This document shows, piece after piece, positions 17,139-25,143 of a stretch of DNA of 64,000 nucleotides. The position numbers and the translations under genes were made by a program. Under the pieces are notes generated by a model. It made no database searches, had not been told where the DNA came from, and was given only the letters and a program-made list of their open reading frames with translations. Origin of the DNA: Dyadobacter bucti (GTDB taxonomy: Bacteria > Bacteroidota > Bacteroidia > Cytophagales > Spirosomataceae). How positions within the stretch are numbered: position 1 is the first letter of the stretch; every line of letters starts with the position of its first letter. The stretch covers positions 310,001-374,000 of the forward strand of contig NZ_SWFP01000006.1 in NCBI RefSeq assembly GCF_005869225.1, read 5' to 3'.

Positions 17139-17286
17139 AAAGAAATCATTAAAGTGCGTGACCTAATTGTATGAATGACGTCTTAAAAGAACTTGTTTCA
17201 AAATGTATTCTTTTCGATATTGAAATGAATTTTTGAGAAAATTTTGCGATTGTCCAAACATTCAAATAATTAAAACAACACTATAC

Positions 17287-17658
17287 ATGTACTTGGAAGA
17301 AAGAGTGGAACAACTTGAGACTATTGTAGTGGATCAGGGGAAACAGATCGAGGTAATCGCTACCGGACTAGCAACGCTGACTACCCAGATGCAAAAAGGG
17401 TTTTCGGATATTCACCAGGAGTTTTCCCTGTTGAACAAACGCGTCGGCAACCTGGAAAGCAGGATGGATAAGGTCGAAGTTAGGTTGGATCGCGTAGAAG
17501 TGCGATTGGATCGTATCGAGGTGCGACTTGACGGGATTGAGCAGCGAGTCAATCATATCGAGGTGAGACTGGATCACCTGGAATCTAAAATTGACCATTT
17601 GGATCACAAAATGGATCAGCGCTTTGATGAGCTGGTAACACTCATTAAAAGTAAATAA
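17287..17658 (+). CDS. Heptad-repeat coiled-coil protein
   Basis: The 123-residue protein is almost entirely coiled coil. Its middle (about 17470-17620) consists of about seven tandem 7-residue units of the form V-E-V-R-L-D-R, encoded by 21-bp DNA repeats (RVEVRLD, RIEVRLD, HIEVRLD, HLESKID, HLDHKMD). Hydrophobic residues at fixed heptad positions indicate a parallel helical bundle. The frame runs back to a TTG at 17233, but the ATG at 17287 (MYLEERVEQLE) starts exactly where the coiled coil begins. It has no signal peptide. It ends eight bases before the thiamine pyrophosphokinase gene. The function is unknown. Confidence 0.7.
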   Translation: MYLEERVEQLETIVVDQGKQIEVIATGLATLTTQMQKGFSDIHQEFSLLNKRVGNLESRMDKVEVRLDRVEVRLDRIEVRLDGIEQRVNHIEVRLDHLESKIDHLDHKMDQRFDELVTLIKSK

Positions 17659-17666
17659 TTGTATTA

Positions 17667-18332
17667 ATGTCTTCTCACCATATCGTAAAGGAAAAGCAGG
17701 AACCAGCGCTGATTATTGCCAACGGAGAAGCATGTAGTAAAGAACTGCTGGGCCAATTGCTGGAATGGAGTCCATTTATCGTTGTGCTTGACCATGCAAT
17801 TTATCGCGTCCTGGAACTGGGGATCAAAATAGATGTGTGGATGGGAGATTTCGACCAGCCTCATGATTTTGATGCAATCCGATCTAGTCAACATCCTTTG
17901 GAAATTATTGACACACCGGATCAGGAGAAAACAGATCTTGAAAAAGCAATTGATTTTCTAATCCAAAGAGGATTTCCTGCTGCAAATATAGTTTGGGCAA
18001 CCGGGCGCCGTGCGGACCATGCAATAACCAATATTACCAATCTGGTCAGATATAAGGATCAGATCCGTTTGGTTTTATTTGATGACTATTCCAAAATATT
18101 CCCATTGTCAGGAGTTTTCGAGAAGTGGTATGTGGCAGGTACGCCTGTTTCGTTGATTCCTGTCGGGACTGTTCAGGGAATCACTACCACTGGGCTGAAA
18201 TACAATTTGACCAATGAAACATTGACACTCGGTCACAGAACCGGCAATAGCAATGAAGCTGAAAATGATGGTATGGTCACAATTTCAGCGGAAAAAGGGG
18301 ATCTTCTGATTATGGAGTGCTGGGATCTATGA
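17667..18332 (+). CDS. thiN: Thiamine pyrophosphokinase
   Basis: This 221-residue enzyme transfers pyrophosphate from ATP to thiamine, forming thiamine diphosphate. Diagnostic motifs are visible: GDFDQP near residue 60, DQEKTDLEKAIDF near 90 (the TD-E-A metal/nucleotide motif) and GRRADHAITN near 113. The C-terminal thiamine-binding domain shows TTTGLKYNL and SNEAENDGMVTIS. It follows the coiled-coil gene by eight bases, so they may be co-transcribed. Its stop overlaps the convergent M1 peptidase stop by six bases. No TPP riboswitch was seen. Confidence 0.9.
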   Translation: MSSHHIVKEKQEPALIIANGEACSKELLGQLLEWSPFIVVLDHAIYRVLELGIKIDVWMGDFDQPHDFDAIRSSQHPLEIIDTPDQEKTDLEKAIDFLIQRGFPAANIVWATGRRADHAITNITNLVRYKDQIRLVLFDDYSKIFPLSGVFEKWYVAGTPVSLIPVGTVQGITTTGLKYNLTNETLTLGHRTGNSNEAENDGMVTISAEKGDLLIMECWDL

Positions 18333-19970
18333 CGAGGCCTGTTTTGTTTCCTTTGATTGTACATAGAAATTCCGGTCAACATTTAATGTTTTTTCATCCC
18401 TTATCTTCATTGTTTTCCAGTTAGTTGTAGGGAATAAAAATTGCTCCTGACCTGAGCCTAGTTTGATTTTTACCGGCATGTCAAAATCACCTACTACATT
18501 GGTCCAGCGGTATTGTAATGCCTTACCTCCAAACGAATATTCCAGCACGGGGATTCGTGTATCACGGAGGTACTGATCAAAAATTTTCGAAATATCTCTT
18601 CCGGAATGTTCACTCATGTAGTTCTCTATTTGTGAGGCATCCACAGTCTGGTGATAAAAGGTTTTGTTTAAGCCACGCAGGATCTGTCGCCATTTCTCAT
18701 CGTTATTAACGATCTGGAGAATGGTATGGAGCATGTTCCCGCCTTTGTAATACATATCCTTCGAGCCCTCTTTATTTACCCCGTATGGTCCTATAATCGG
18801 AATATCATTGGCTATCAGGTCTCTGGTTCCGATCACATAGTCGGCCCCTGCATTTTTGCCAAAATAATATTCAGTATACAAATTTTCCGAATAGTTGGTA
18901 AAACTTTCGTGAATCCACATGTCGGCCGCATCCTTGTAGGTAATGTTATTAGCAAACCATTCATGTCCGCTTTCATGAATAATAATGAAATCCCATTTCA
19001 AGCCCCAGCCAGTATTTGACAAATCTTTCCCGAGATACCCCATTTTATATCCATTCCCATATGTGACTGAACTTTGGTGCTCCATTCCCAGGTAAGGAAC
19101 CTCCACCAGCTTGTATCCGTCTTCATAAAAAGGGTAAGGGCCAAACCAGTGCTCGAAAGCTCTCAGCATCTGTGGCGCCTGCTTGAATTGCTCTTTTGCC
19201 TTGTCAAGATTTTGAGGTAAAACAAAGTAGCTCAAAGACAAATCACCTTTTTCACCCTTATAATTCTCCTGCCAGCTAACGTAGTTTGCGATATTCATAT
19301 TTACCCCGTAGTTATTGATCGGGTTATTTACAAACCAGTTGAAAGTGCGTGTGTTGTCTGTATTTTCAACTATGGAACGTAACTTTCCGTTGGACACATC
19401 CGTCATGTTCTTTGGGACAGTTATGCTGATCAGCATACTGTCGGGTTCGTCGTACATGTGATCCTTGCAGGGCCACCAGACACTGGCACCTAGTCCCTGG
19501 CAGGAAGTTGAGATAATTGTGTTACCCTTTCCATCGGGTATCCACTGCACCCCGCCGTCCCACGGCGGTCGTTTGGCCAATTTCGGTTTTCCGGAATAGA
19601 ATATTTCAATTGTTTCAGATTTTCCCGCTTCTTGTTTTTTCTTTAGATCAATAAAAAATGCATTGCCGTCCCTTTTGAAAGTCAGACTTTCTCCATCCTG
19701 AACAGCCTTAATAATTTTTAACGGTTCCTGTAAATCGATCTGAATGATCTGGGAAGGTTTTAAAATCGTGTAAACAATTTTTGTGCTTCCGCTAAGCATG
19801 CTGTCCTGCGGGTCTGGGCGGACATTCAGGTGATAAAATGTAAGATCCCACCAAGCACGCTCGGGAGTGATCGATCCTCTTAAAGTATCTGCGTGTGTGA
19901 AGGTTTTGTTTTGTGAAAATGCACAGGTTGTCAGGAAGAAAAGGCAGACGTAGGGCAGTTTTTTTAGCAT
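18327..19970 (-). CDS. M1-family metallopeptidase
   Basis: This is a secreted or periplasmic zinc aminopeptidase-like protein of about 547 residues. The M1 signature HESGHEW is at about residue 331 and the third zinc ligand lies in IHESFTNYSE about 20 residues on. A signal peptide (MLKKLPYVCLFFLTTCAFSQ) is complete from the ATG at 19970, which is why that start is chosen. A second ATG at 20003 overlaps the kelch gene stop (ATGA), which would favour coupling but would put charged residues before the signal peptide. It probably trims peptides in the periplasm; the link to the sugar locus may be only positional. Confidence 0.88.
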   Translation of the reverse strand: MLKKLPYVCLFFLTTCAFSQNKTFTHADTLRGSITPERAWWDLTFYHLNVRPDPQDSMLSGSTKIVYTILKPSQIIQIDLQEPLKIIKAVQDGESLTFKRDGNAFFIDLKKKQEAGKSETIEIFYSGKPKLAKRPPWDGGVQWIPDGKGNTIISTSCQGLGASVWWPCKDHMYDEPDSMLISITVPKNMTDVSNGKLRSIVENTDNTRTFNWFVNNPINNYGVNMNIANYVSWQENYKGEKGDLSLSYFVLPQNLDKAKEQFKQAPQMLRAFEHWFGPYPFYEDGYKLVEVPYLGMEHQSSVTYGNGYKMGYLGKDLSNTGWGLKWDFIIIHESGHEWFANNITYKDAADMWIHESFTNYSENLYTEYYFGKNAGADYVIGTRDLIANDIPIIGPYGVNKEGSKDMYYKGGNMLHTILQIVNNDEKWRQILRGLNKTFYHQTVDASQIENYMSEHSGRDISKIFDQYLRDTRIPVLEYSFGGKALQYRWTNVVGDFDMPVKIKLGSGQEQFLFPTTNWKTMKIRDEKTLNVDRNFYVQSKETKQASS

Positions 19971-19999
19971 GTATAGATCGATTTGACAGTCGCGGTTAA

Positions 20000-20983
20000 T
20001 CATTTTTCAAGAATTTCCATATCGTTCAGCTCAGGGCCGTTACCCTGATTGGCGGAACCGGCCGCGATGTATATTTTTTTATTATATAAAACGGCCTGAG
20101 TTCCATGTCTTCCCTGATGTAAGGAGGGAAGTCTTTCCCATTTTTGAGTTTTCGGATTAAAAGCTTCTACCTCGTTATGCGCTTCGGTTTGCGCAGCACT
20201 CTCGCCTCCGATAACCAGGAGTTTGTTTTCAAAAACAACCGTCGTATTCCCTGCTCGCAAGGTTGGAAGGTTATTGGCGGCCTCCATTGTTGCCCACGTC
20301 CCGGTTTTGAAGTCATACACATCCACCTCCTTTACCGTTGTATTCAACACCTGACCGATGCGGGCTGTTGAAAGTCGGCCACCTGCTGCATAAAGTTTAT
20401 CGTTAAGTACTGCTACCTGACAATGATCTCTCGCACGAGGAGCGTCCGGAAGGATTTGCCATTTACCGGTTGCCGGGTCATATTCATCAAACCAGGCAAC
20501 ATGTCCATCCCAGTGGCCATCCTGAATGCCGCAAACTACATATATTTTATTATTGAGGACAAATGCACCAGCGGCACCTCGCCTCCGGTTCTCGGGAATT
20601 TCCGATCCTTTACGCCACTCGTTTTTAACGGGGTTGAAAATATATATATGCGGGATTGGCGTTTCGTGTGGAAACCCGCCTGTAAAGGCTCCCAGAACAT
20701 AAATTTCATCCTTGAAAGTAATTGCCTGAAAATGGCTCATTTCTATTGGCGTCTCACTCAGCTTCGTCCAGGAGTCTTTTTTGAAGTCATATTCGTTGAC
20801 AGGCCTTATACCACGTCCGCCCAGAAGGTAAAGCTTTCCATTTGCAGCGGCCATTGCATTTTCATGTCGTTTTTCAGGAAGGTTTTCTGGCTCTGACACC
20901 TTCCACATTTGTCCGGAAACGGATATAGCCAGCAAATTGACGGCCAACAAAAATGCTCCGGTTTTAAAGGATATGTTTCTCAT
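20000..20983 (-). CDS. Exported kelch-repeat beta-propeller protein
   Basis: The 327-residue protein has a signal peptide (about residues 1-24, ending SVSGQ) and about six kelch repeats, each with a Gly-Gly pair followed by a Tyr and Trp (KLYLLGGR, EIYVLGAF, KIYVVCGIQ, KLYAAGGR, KLLVIGGE, KIYIAAGS). Kelch propellers bind proteins or glycans; some bacterial members are sialate mutarotases (NanM type), but no catalytic assignment is possible here. Its stop overlaps an upstream ATG of the M1 gene, so the two are one transcript. It follows the PUL after a probable terminator. Confidence 0.82.
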   Translation of the reverse strand: MRNISFKTGAFLLAVNLLAISVSGQMWKVSEPENLPEKRHENAMAAANGKLYLLGGRGIRPVNEYDFKKDSWTKLSETPIEMSHFQAITFKDEIYVLGAFTGGFPHETPIPHIYIFNPVKNEWRKGSEIPENRRRGAAGAFVLNNKIYVVCGIQDGHWDGHVAWFDEYDPATGKWQILPDAPRARDHCQVAVLNDKLYAAGGRLSTARIGQVLNTTVKEVDVYDFKTGTWATMEAANNLPTLRAGNTTVVFENKLLVIGGESAAQTEAHNEVEAFNPKTQKWERLPSLHQGRHGTQAVLYNKKIYIAAGSANQGNGPELNDMEILEK

Positions 20984-21071
20984 GATCGTAGTTTAATAGA
21001 GGTTAGGAACATTCATTGAATAGTCTCAGCATTCTAAAAACTACATCAAGGTACAATTATATTTCCTAAAC

Positions 21072-21100
21072 AGAAAGGCCAGCTTGCGACCGGCCCTTCT
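21072..21100 (-). terminator. Hairpin after the GH144-like gene
   Basis: AGAAAGGCC and GGCCCTTCT pair with one mismatch around an 11-base loop, and the minus strand continues into a T-rich stretch (TTTCTGTTTAG). It lies 22 bases after the stop at 21122. Confidence 0.6.
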
Positions 21101-21121
21101 CCAAATTCAGATCATCATAGG

Positions 21122-22498
21122 TTAATATTTGCTTATATTTTTCAGTGCCGGACTTTCAAAACCTAGTTTCTTGAGACCATTTTGAACATCCGGATCCTTC
21201 ATGAAAAGATTCCAAAGCAGGCCGGTCCGGTAATTTTCGATCATTACAACAATAGGTCCCTGATCAATGGCAAGATGCGATTCTGCATACCAGTTTTGAG
21301 ACTCGTTAAATGCATCCGTAAACCCAAATTCGCTCCATATTTTATCGCCCAGGTCATCGTAAAAATGTCGCAGTGCCTTCATAGATTGTGCAGGGGTATA
21401 GGGGAATGAAGACAGGGCGGCAGTAGGAGTAATCGTACCAAAGTCATTGGTAGGTGAGTGTGCGTTGTAGCCATTATAGGTATCGCTGGCGGTAAGCCCC
21501 CAGCCATTTTCTCCATATCCTTTGAACTTTCCGGGATTGGCAACGCAGTGCTTGTAATTAATTAACGAATGATTCTGATTTTGTTCCCAATAATTTGCAT
21601 ACTGATCTTTTAGATCGCGCGGATCGAGTCCTAAAAAAGAATAGTGTGTAAAGAATAGTGGTCCTCCATAGTCGAAACCCAAAGGAAGGTTGACGCCATA
21701 AAACTCTTTTCCATTTCTGAAATGATTACTTTCTGCCCAGCATTTATTGTACACATCTGCTCCCACAGGATATCTCGGTGCTGACGCTGCCATGATATAC
21801 GTGATCAATGTTTCATTATAACCGCGCAGCTCAAAATTCATAGCCCAGCCATGGTTGGGACTCCAGTGCCAATACAATTGGTCACGGCCATCACGTGTAT
21901 ACCAGTCCCATTCAGCTTCGTTCCATAGCCAGCTGATGCGGTTGCGCAGTTCTTTTTCCATTTCGTTGTCCGCATTGAAATATTGTCGCGCAGTCAGTAA
22001 CCCTTGAAACAGAAAGGAAGACTCAACCAGGTCGCCGCCGTCATCTTTACGGCTGAAAGGAATGGTTTTCCCGGTTGCACCATTAAGCCAATGGGGGAAA
22101 ATTCCGTGATAGTGGTCCGCTTTTGCCAAAAATTTCACCATTTTCAATAACCTCATAGCTACTGAATCGCGGGGTTGCCACTTTCTTTCCGCTGCCACGA
22201 TCATTGCCATAATTCCGAAACCAGTTCCACCGGTAGTAACTACTTCATCTCCATACTCATACGCATCATTGCTTCTTTCACGGGCCATTGCGCTGACAGG
22301 ATGTCCGAAATCCCAGAAGTAACGGAAAGTTTGCTTTTGAACGAGGTCAACAAGTGCGGTGTCGGAAAGATTTTTTGGACGGTTCGCAGCGCTGAACGGA
22401 TGATCCGGAGTTATCGATTTTTTTTTGTTCTGAGCTTCACAATTTAAGTTAAAGCAGAGAGTAAACAGTATGCCCAAGTAATAGCAGAATACCTTCAT
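21122..22498 (-). CDS. Exported glucoamylase-domain glycoside hydrolase, GH144-like
   Basis: The 458-residue protein has a signal peptide (MKVFCYYLGILFTLCFNLNCEAQ, in part) with a possible lipoprotein cysteine. The catalytic (alpha/alpha)6 domain begins LVQKQTFRYFWDFGHP near residue 49 and contains the conserved ARERSND, GTGFGIMA and GYNAHSPTNDFGTITPTAAL segments of the glycoamylase-like family (PF10091). That family includes GH144 endo-beta-1,2-glucanases and sophorohydrolases of Bacteroidota. The gene sits downstream of SusC, SusD and a LamG lipoprotein, so it is the enzyme of this utilisation locus. Beta-1,2-glucan as substrate is inference; other beta-glucans are possible. Confidence 0.82.
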   Translation of the reverse strand: MKVFCYYLGILFTLCFNLNCEAQNKKKSITPDHPFSAANRPKNLSDTALVDLVQKQTFRYFWDFGHPVSAMARERSNDAYEYGDEVVTTGGTGFGIMAMIVAAERKWQPRDSVAMRLLKMVKFLAKADHYHGIFPHWLNGATGKTIPFSRKDDGGDLVESSFLFQGLLTARQYFNADNEMEKELRNRISWLWNEAEWDWYTRDGRDQLYWHWSPNHGWAMNFELRGYNETLITYIMAASAPRYPVGADVYNKCWAESNHFRNGKEFYGVNLPLGFDYGGPLFFTHYSFLGLDPRDLKDQYANYWEQNQNHSLINYKHCVANPGKFKGYGENGWGLTASDTYNGYNAHSPTNDFGTITPTAALSSFPYTPAQSMKALRHFYDDLGDKIWSEFGFTDAFNESQNWYAESHLAIDQGPIVVMIENYRTGLLWNLFMKDPDVQNGLKKLGFESPALKNISKY

Positions 22499-22628
22499 TT
22501 GTCGAGTTTAATTTAATGCCTGGATAAAAGTTTACCCAAAGCTCTTGCCAATTTTCTAAGCGAAATTTGAAAACAAAGAGCAGTTTATAGTGCACGTTTA
22601 TGTGAAACAGGTGCGTGACTCTATTCCC

Positions 22629-22655
22629 GACATTTGATATTTATTACCAAATGTC
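22629..22655. other. Inverted repeat GACATTTG/CAAATGTC between LamG and GH144-like genes
   Basis: Perfect 8-bp arms around an 11-base AT-rich loop lie 26 bases after the LamG stop. It could be a weak intra-operon terminator that lowers hydrolase expression, or an operator; no T tract follows closely. Confidence 0.4.
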
Positions 22656-22680
22656 AGGAAGCGGGTTCGTGAGAGGTTGC

Positions 22681-23526
22681 TTATTTTTTAGCGGTATAAA
22701 GAGAGGCTACTTCAGACGCGGAAAGAGCTGTACCGTATAACCGGAACTGATCCAGACCGCCGTCGTACATCGCCATCCAGCCGTCGGGTGTAGCTCCCAG
22801 GCCGAGGTGTGCAGGGCCACCTATCACGAATTTAGATGCGTTCAGGGCCAGCGGTCCTCTGGGTTGTCCGTTTTTTACGATGTCGGTCCTGTTTGCGGGC
22901 AGTCCGGTTCTGGCTGAGCCATCCCAGTATGTAGTAAGTTTGGAAGTGGTTTCGTCATAAACGAAAGCCAAATGATGCCAGTTTCCATCAAGTCCTTTTG
23001 GAAGCCTGAAATCCTTTTTCAGGCCACCGTCTTTACTGAATTCAACCCACTGATCCAGAAGATAGAATTTCGCTGTAAGTGAGTCACCGGAACTTTGATC
23101 TTTGTTTTCGATCAGCATAAAAATATCTGCTTTTGTCCAGATGTCCGTGCCGGTAGCGAGCGCGAAAGCAAACTGAGCATTGTTTTTGTGCGCTTTTTTC
23201 TTCATCCAGAATGCGATGGTAAAGCTTGTCGATTTTCCAAAATCATTGGCAGAAGGGTACACAATATTGCTGACCGTATCTCCCTGATATGCTTTACCGG
23301 AGACACCGTTGTCGTATATAGCTTTGGTAGCTGTACCGAAAGAGGCCCTGATGCTGTCTACATCCGTTCCTTCAAATGCGGTGAAAAATTTGAGCGGGCC
23401 TCCCGGCGGGTTTACATCCTTTGCATATTCACCCAAAACCGGGCGGTCCATGTCCTGGCACCCCACAACGGCGATCATCAGCGTCATCACAAGCGGGAGA
23501 AACCAGACTGATCTATATTTTTTCAT
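22681..23526 (-). CDS. LamG/concanavalin A-like surface lipoprotein of the PUL
   Basis: The 281-residue protein has a lipoprotein signal with lipobox VVGC (Cys about residue 23), a short linker and one LamG/laminin-G-like jelly roll from about residue 45 to the end (SFTIAFWMKKK, GNWHHLAFVYDE, LDQFRLYGTALS). In Sus-type loci such lipoproteins after SusD act as surface glycan-binding proteins that help capture the polysaccharide. That role is inferred from position; the fold is seen directly. It is 73 bases downstream of susD on the same strand. Confidence 0.82.
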   Translation of the reverse strand: MKKYRSVWFLPLVMTLMIAVVGCQDMDRPVLGEYAKDVNPPGGPLKFFTAFEGTDVDSIRASFGTATKAIYDNGVSGKAYQGDTVSNIVYPSANDFGKSTSFTIAFWMKKKAHKNNAQFAFALATGTDIWTKADIFMLIENKDQSSGDSLTAKFYLLDQWVEFSKDGGLKKDFRLPKGLDGNWHHLAFVYDETTSKLTTYWDGSARTGLPANRTDIVKNGQPRGPLALNASKFVIGGPAHLGLGATPDGWMAMYDGGLDQFRLYGTALSASEVASLYTAKK

Positions 23527-23599
23527 TTCAGTATCTTTTTAATTTTTTTAAAATCATCATTGGTCTGATCCTGTCAGATTGTAAGAGAATTAACAATTC

Positions 23600-25132
23600 T
23601 CAATAATCGGGATTTTGTATCAATACTCCTTTTGCTTTGTCAATTTCAGGCTGTGGAATAGGGTGGTACCTGCTACGCGGCTGATAGCCCAATGGACCCA
23701 GCACGGAAAGAGCATCTCCCCAGCGGACAAGGTCGAAAAACCGCTCTCCATCCATACCGAACTCCACCATGCGTTCATGCTTTAGTGCAGCACGCATCTG
23801 GGCTTGAGAAACGAATTTTACCTCTGGTAAAACGCCGGTTGCCCCTCCTCTGGCTCTCTTTCTGATCTGTTCCAGCATCGTGGCCGCCAGCGGGCCGTTC
23901 CCTGTTTCATTAGCAGATTCCGCAACCATGAGAATAACATCTGCGTAGCGTAAAATTCTTTTGTTAACCCAAGGAGCCTCGTGCAGAATATTAGTTGCAG
24001 CGTGTCTGGCTGGGTCGGAATACACTTTTTTGTTGTAGTACTTTCTGAATAGTATTCCGGGAGGATTATCAAAAACGGATCTTGGCAAAATTTTCCCATA
24101 ACCTCCGGTAGCGGGATCGTCGGATTGCCCCGCAATCAGAAGCGTTCCGTCCTTTCTTGTGTCGCCAGGTTCGTAAGCTTTTGCCAGCGTTTCAGTCGGT
24201 GTGTTCCAACCCCAGCCAAGGTTCCAGCCGCTGGCATCCGACTGCCGGACTCCCTGACAGGTACCCCATTGCGAACCTTTGTTTACTACCCCGTCAACAC
24301 TTACATAGCATTGTGTCTCGTAAATGGATTCACTGCAATTCTCGCCCGATTCTTTAAAAATGCCATAGTAATTTGGGAAAAGAGAATAAACCCCTGAATT
24401 GACCACTTCCTGACTAAGTGCAAGGGCTTGCGGCCAGTTTTTCCGGAACAGGTGAGCCTTCGCATGTAATGTTTTTGCGGCACCACTTGTCAGACGGCCG
24501 ACATATTGGCTACCCCATGTCGCAGGTAGATTGGCGCCGGCAAACGTCAGATCCTCATCGATCAGCTTGTATATTTCATCCACCGCAACCTTTGGCTGAA
24601 TTGCTTGGGCGGCACTGTAGATCCTGAAATCGATTTTGGGAACTTCACCGAATGTACGAACCAGATCAAAATATGAAAACGCACGGAAAAAACGGGCTTC
24701 TGCCACATTGATAATCCCCGCAGCGTCATTAAGTTTCAGCGAATCTGCTGTCTGAATAGCAGTATTTGCCCGGTTGATCAGATCATAGTGATCACTCCAA
24801 TATGAATTGATAGAGAAGTGGTTTTTGATATACTGATAATTGTCGTAAGGTGCAGTATAATCAGCTCCATCAGTTTGATCGCTGCCCTTTTCAGCTTCAT
24901 CTCCACGCATACTATGTAAAGCGATCCATGAGAGACTTGAAAAGCCCCATGTGTCTTTCACCAGACTGTAGAGGCCGAAAATCTGGCCGGTAACGCCTCC
25001 CTGGTTCAGGTCGTCCAATGTGGCAGTAAGCGGCTTTTTGTCAAGAAAATCTTCGCAGCTGCTCGCCATAAATATGCCGGGAAGACCTATCAGAACGCCA
25101 ATTATTAATTTGATATATTTTCTCATTTTCAC
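23600..25132 (-). CDS. SusD/RagB-family glycan-binding lipoprotein
   Basis: This is a 510-residue outer-membrane lipoprotein with lipobox ASSC (about residue 26) and the SusD alpha-helical TPR scaffold. Typical motifs are ARFFRAFSYFDLVRTFGEVP near 148, KRILRYADVILMVAE near 395 and the C-terminal RSRYHPIPQPEI followed by QNPDY. SusD proteins cap their SusC partner and deliver glycan to it. The gene starts 11 bases after the susC stop, the invariant arrangement of these pairs. The carbohydrate cannot be read from this protein alone. Confidence 0.95.
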   Translation of the reverse strand: MKMRKYIKLIIGVLIGLPGIFMASSCEDFLDKKPLTATLDDLNQGGVTGQIFGLYSLVKDTWGFSSLSWIALHSMRGDEAEKGSDQTDGADYTAPYDNYQYIKNHFSINSYWSDHYDLINRANTAIQTADSLKLNDAAGIINVAEARFFRAFSYFDLVRTFGEVPKIDFRIYSAAQAIQPKVAVDEIYKLIDEDLTFAGANLPATWGSQYVGRLTSGAAKTLHAKAHLFRKNWPQALALSQEVVNSGVYSLFPNYYGIFKESGENCSESIYETQCYVSVDGVVNKGSQWGTCQGVRQSDASGWNLGWGWNTPTETLAKAYEPGDTRKDGTLLIAGQSDDPATGGYGKILPRSVFDNPPGILFRKYYNKKVYSDPARHAATNILHEAPWVNKRILRYADVILMVAESANETGNGPLAATMLEQIRKRARGGATGVLPEVKFVSQAQMRAALKHERMVEFGMDGERFFDLVRWGDALSVLGPLGYQPRSRYHPIPQPEIDKAKGVLIQNPDY

Positions 25133-25143
25133 CGGATTTTCAA

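Noticed and set aside
17139..17286. TPP riboswitch or tRNA upstream of the thiamine gene cluster
   Set aside because: No THI-box core or cloverleaf could be folded by eye; the region shows only short AT-rich inverted repeats.
17470..17620. Short tandem DNA repeats as a CRISPR or regulatory array
   Set aside because: The 21-bp units keep a single reading frame and encode coiled-coil heptads inside a gene, so they are coding repeats.
18327..18332. Overlap of thiN and M1 peptidase stops as a fusion or frameshift
   Set aside because: The genes are convergent on opposite strands and both have normal C-termini; the 6-base overlap is ordinary.
21040..21048. ACTACATCA upstream of the kelch gene as a second target of the PUL regulator
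   Set aside because: It matches the susC decamer core but occurs once, without the 11-bp partner, and overlaps the likely -7 box instead of lying upstream of -33; chance is adequate.
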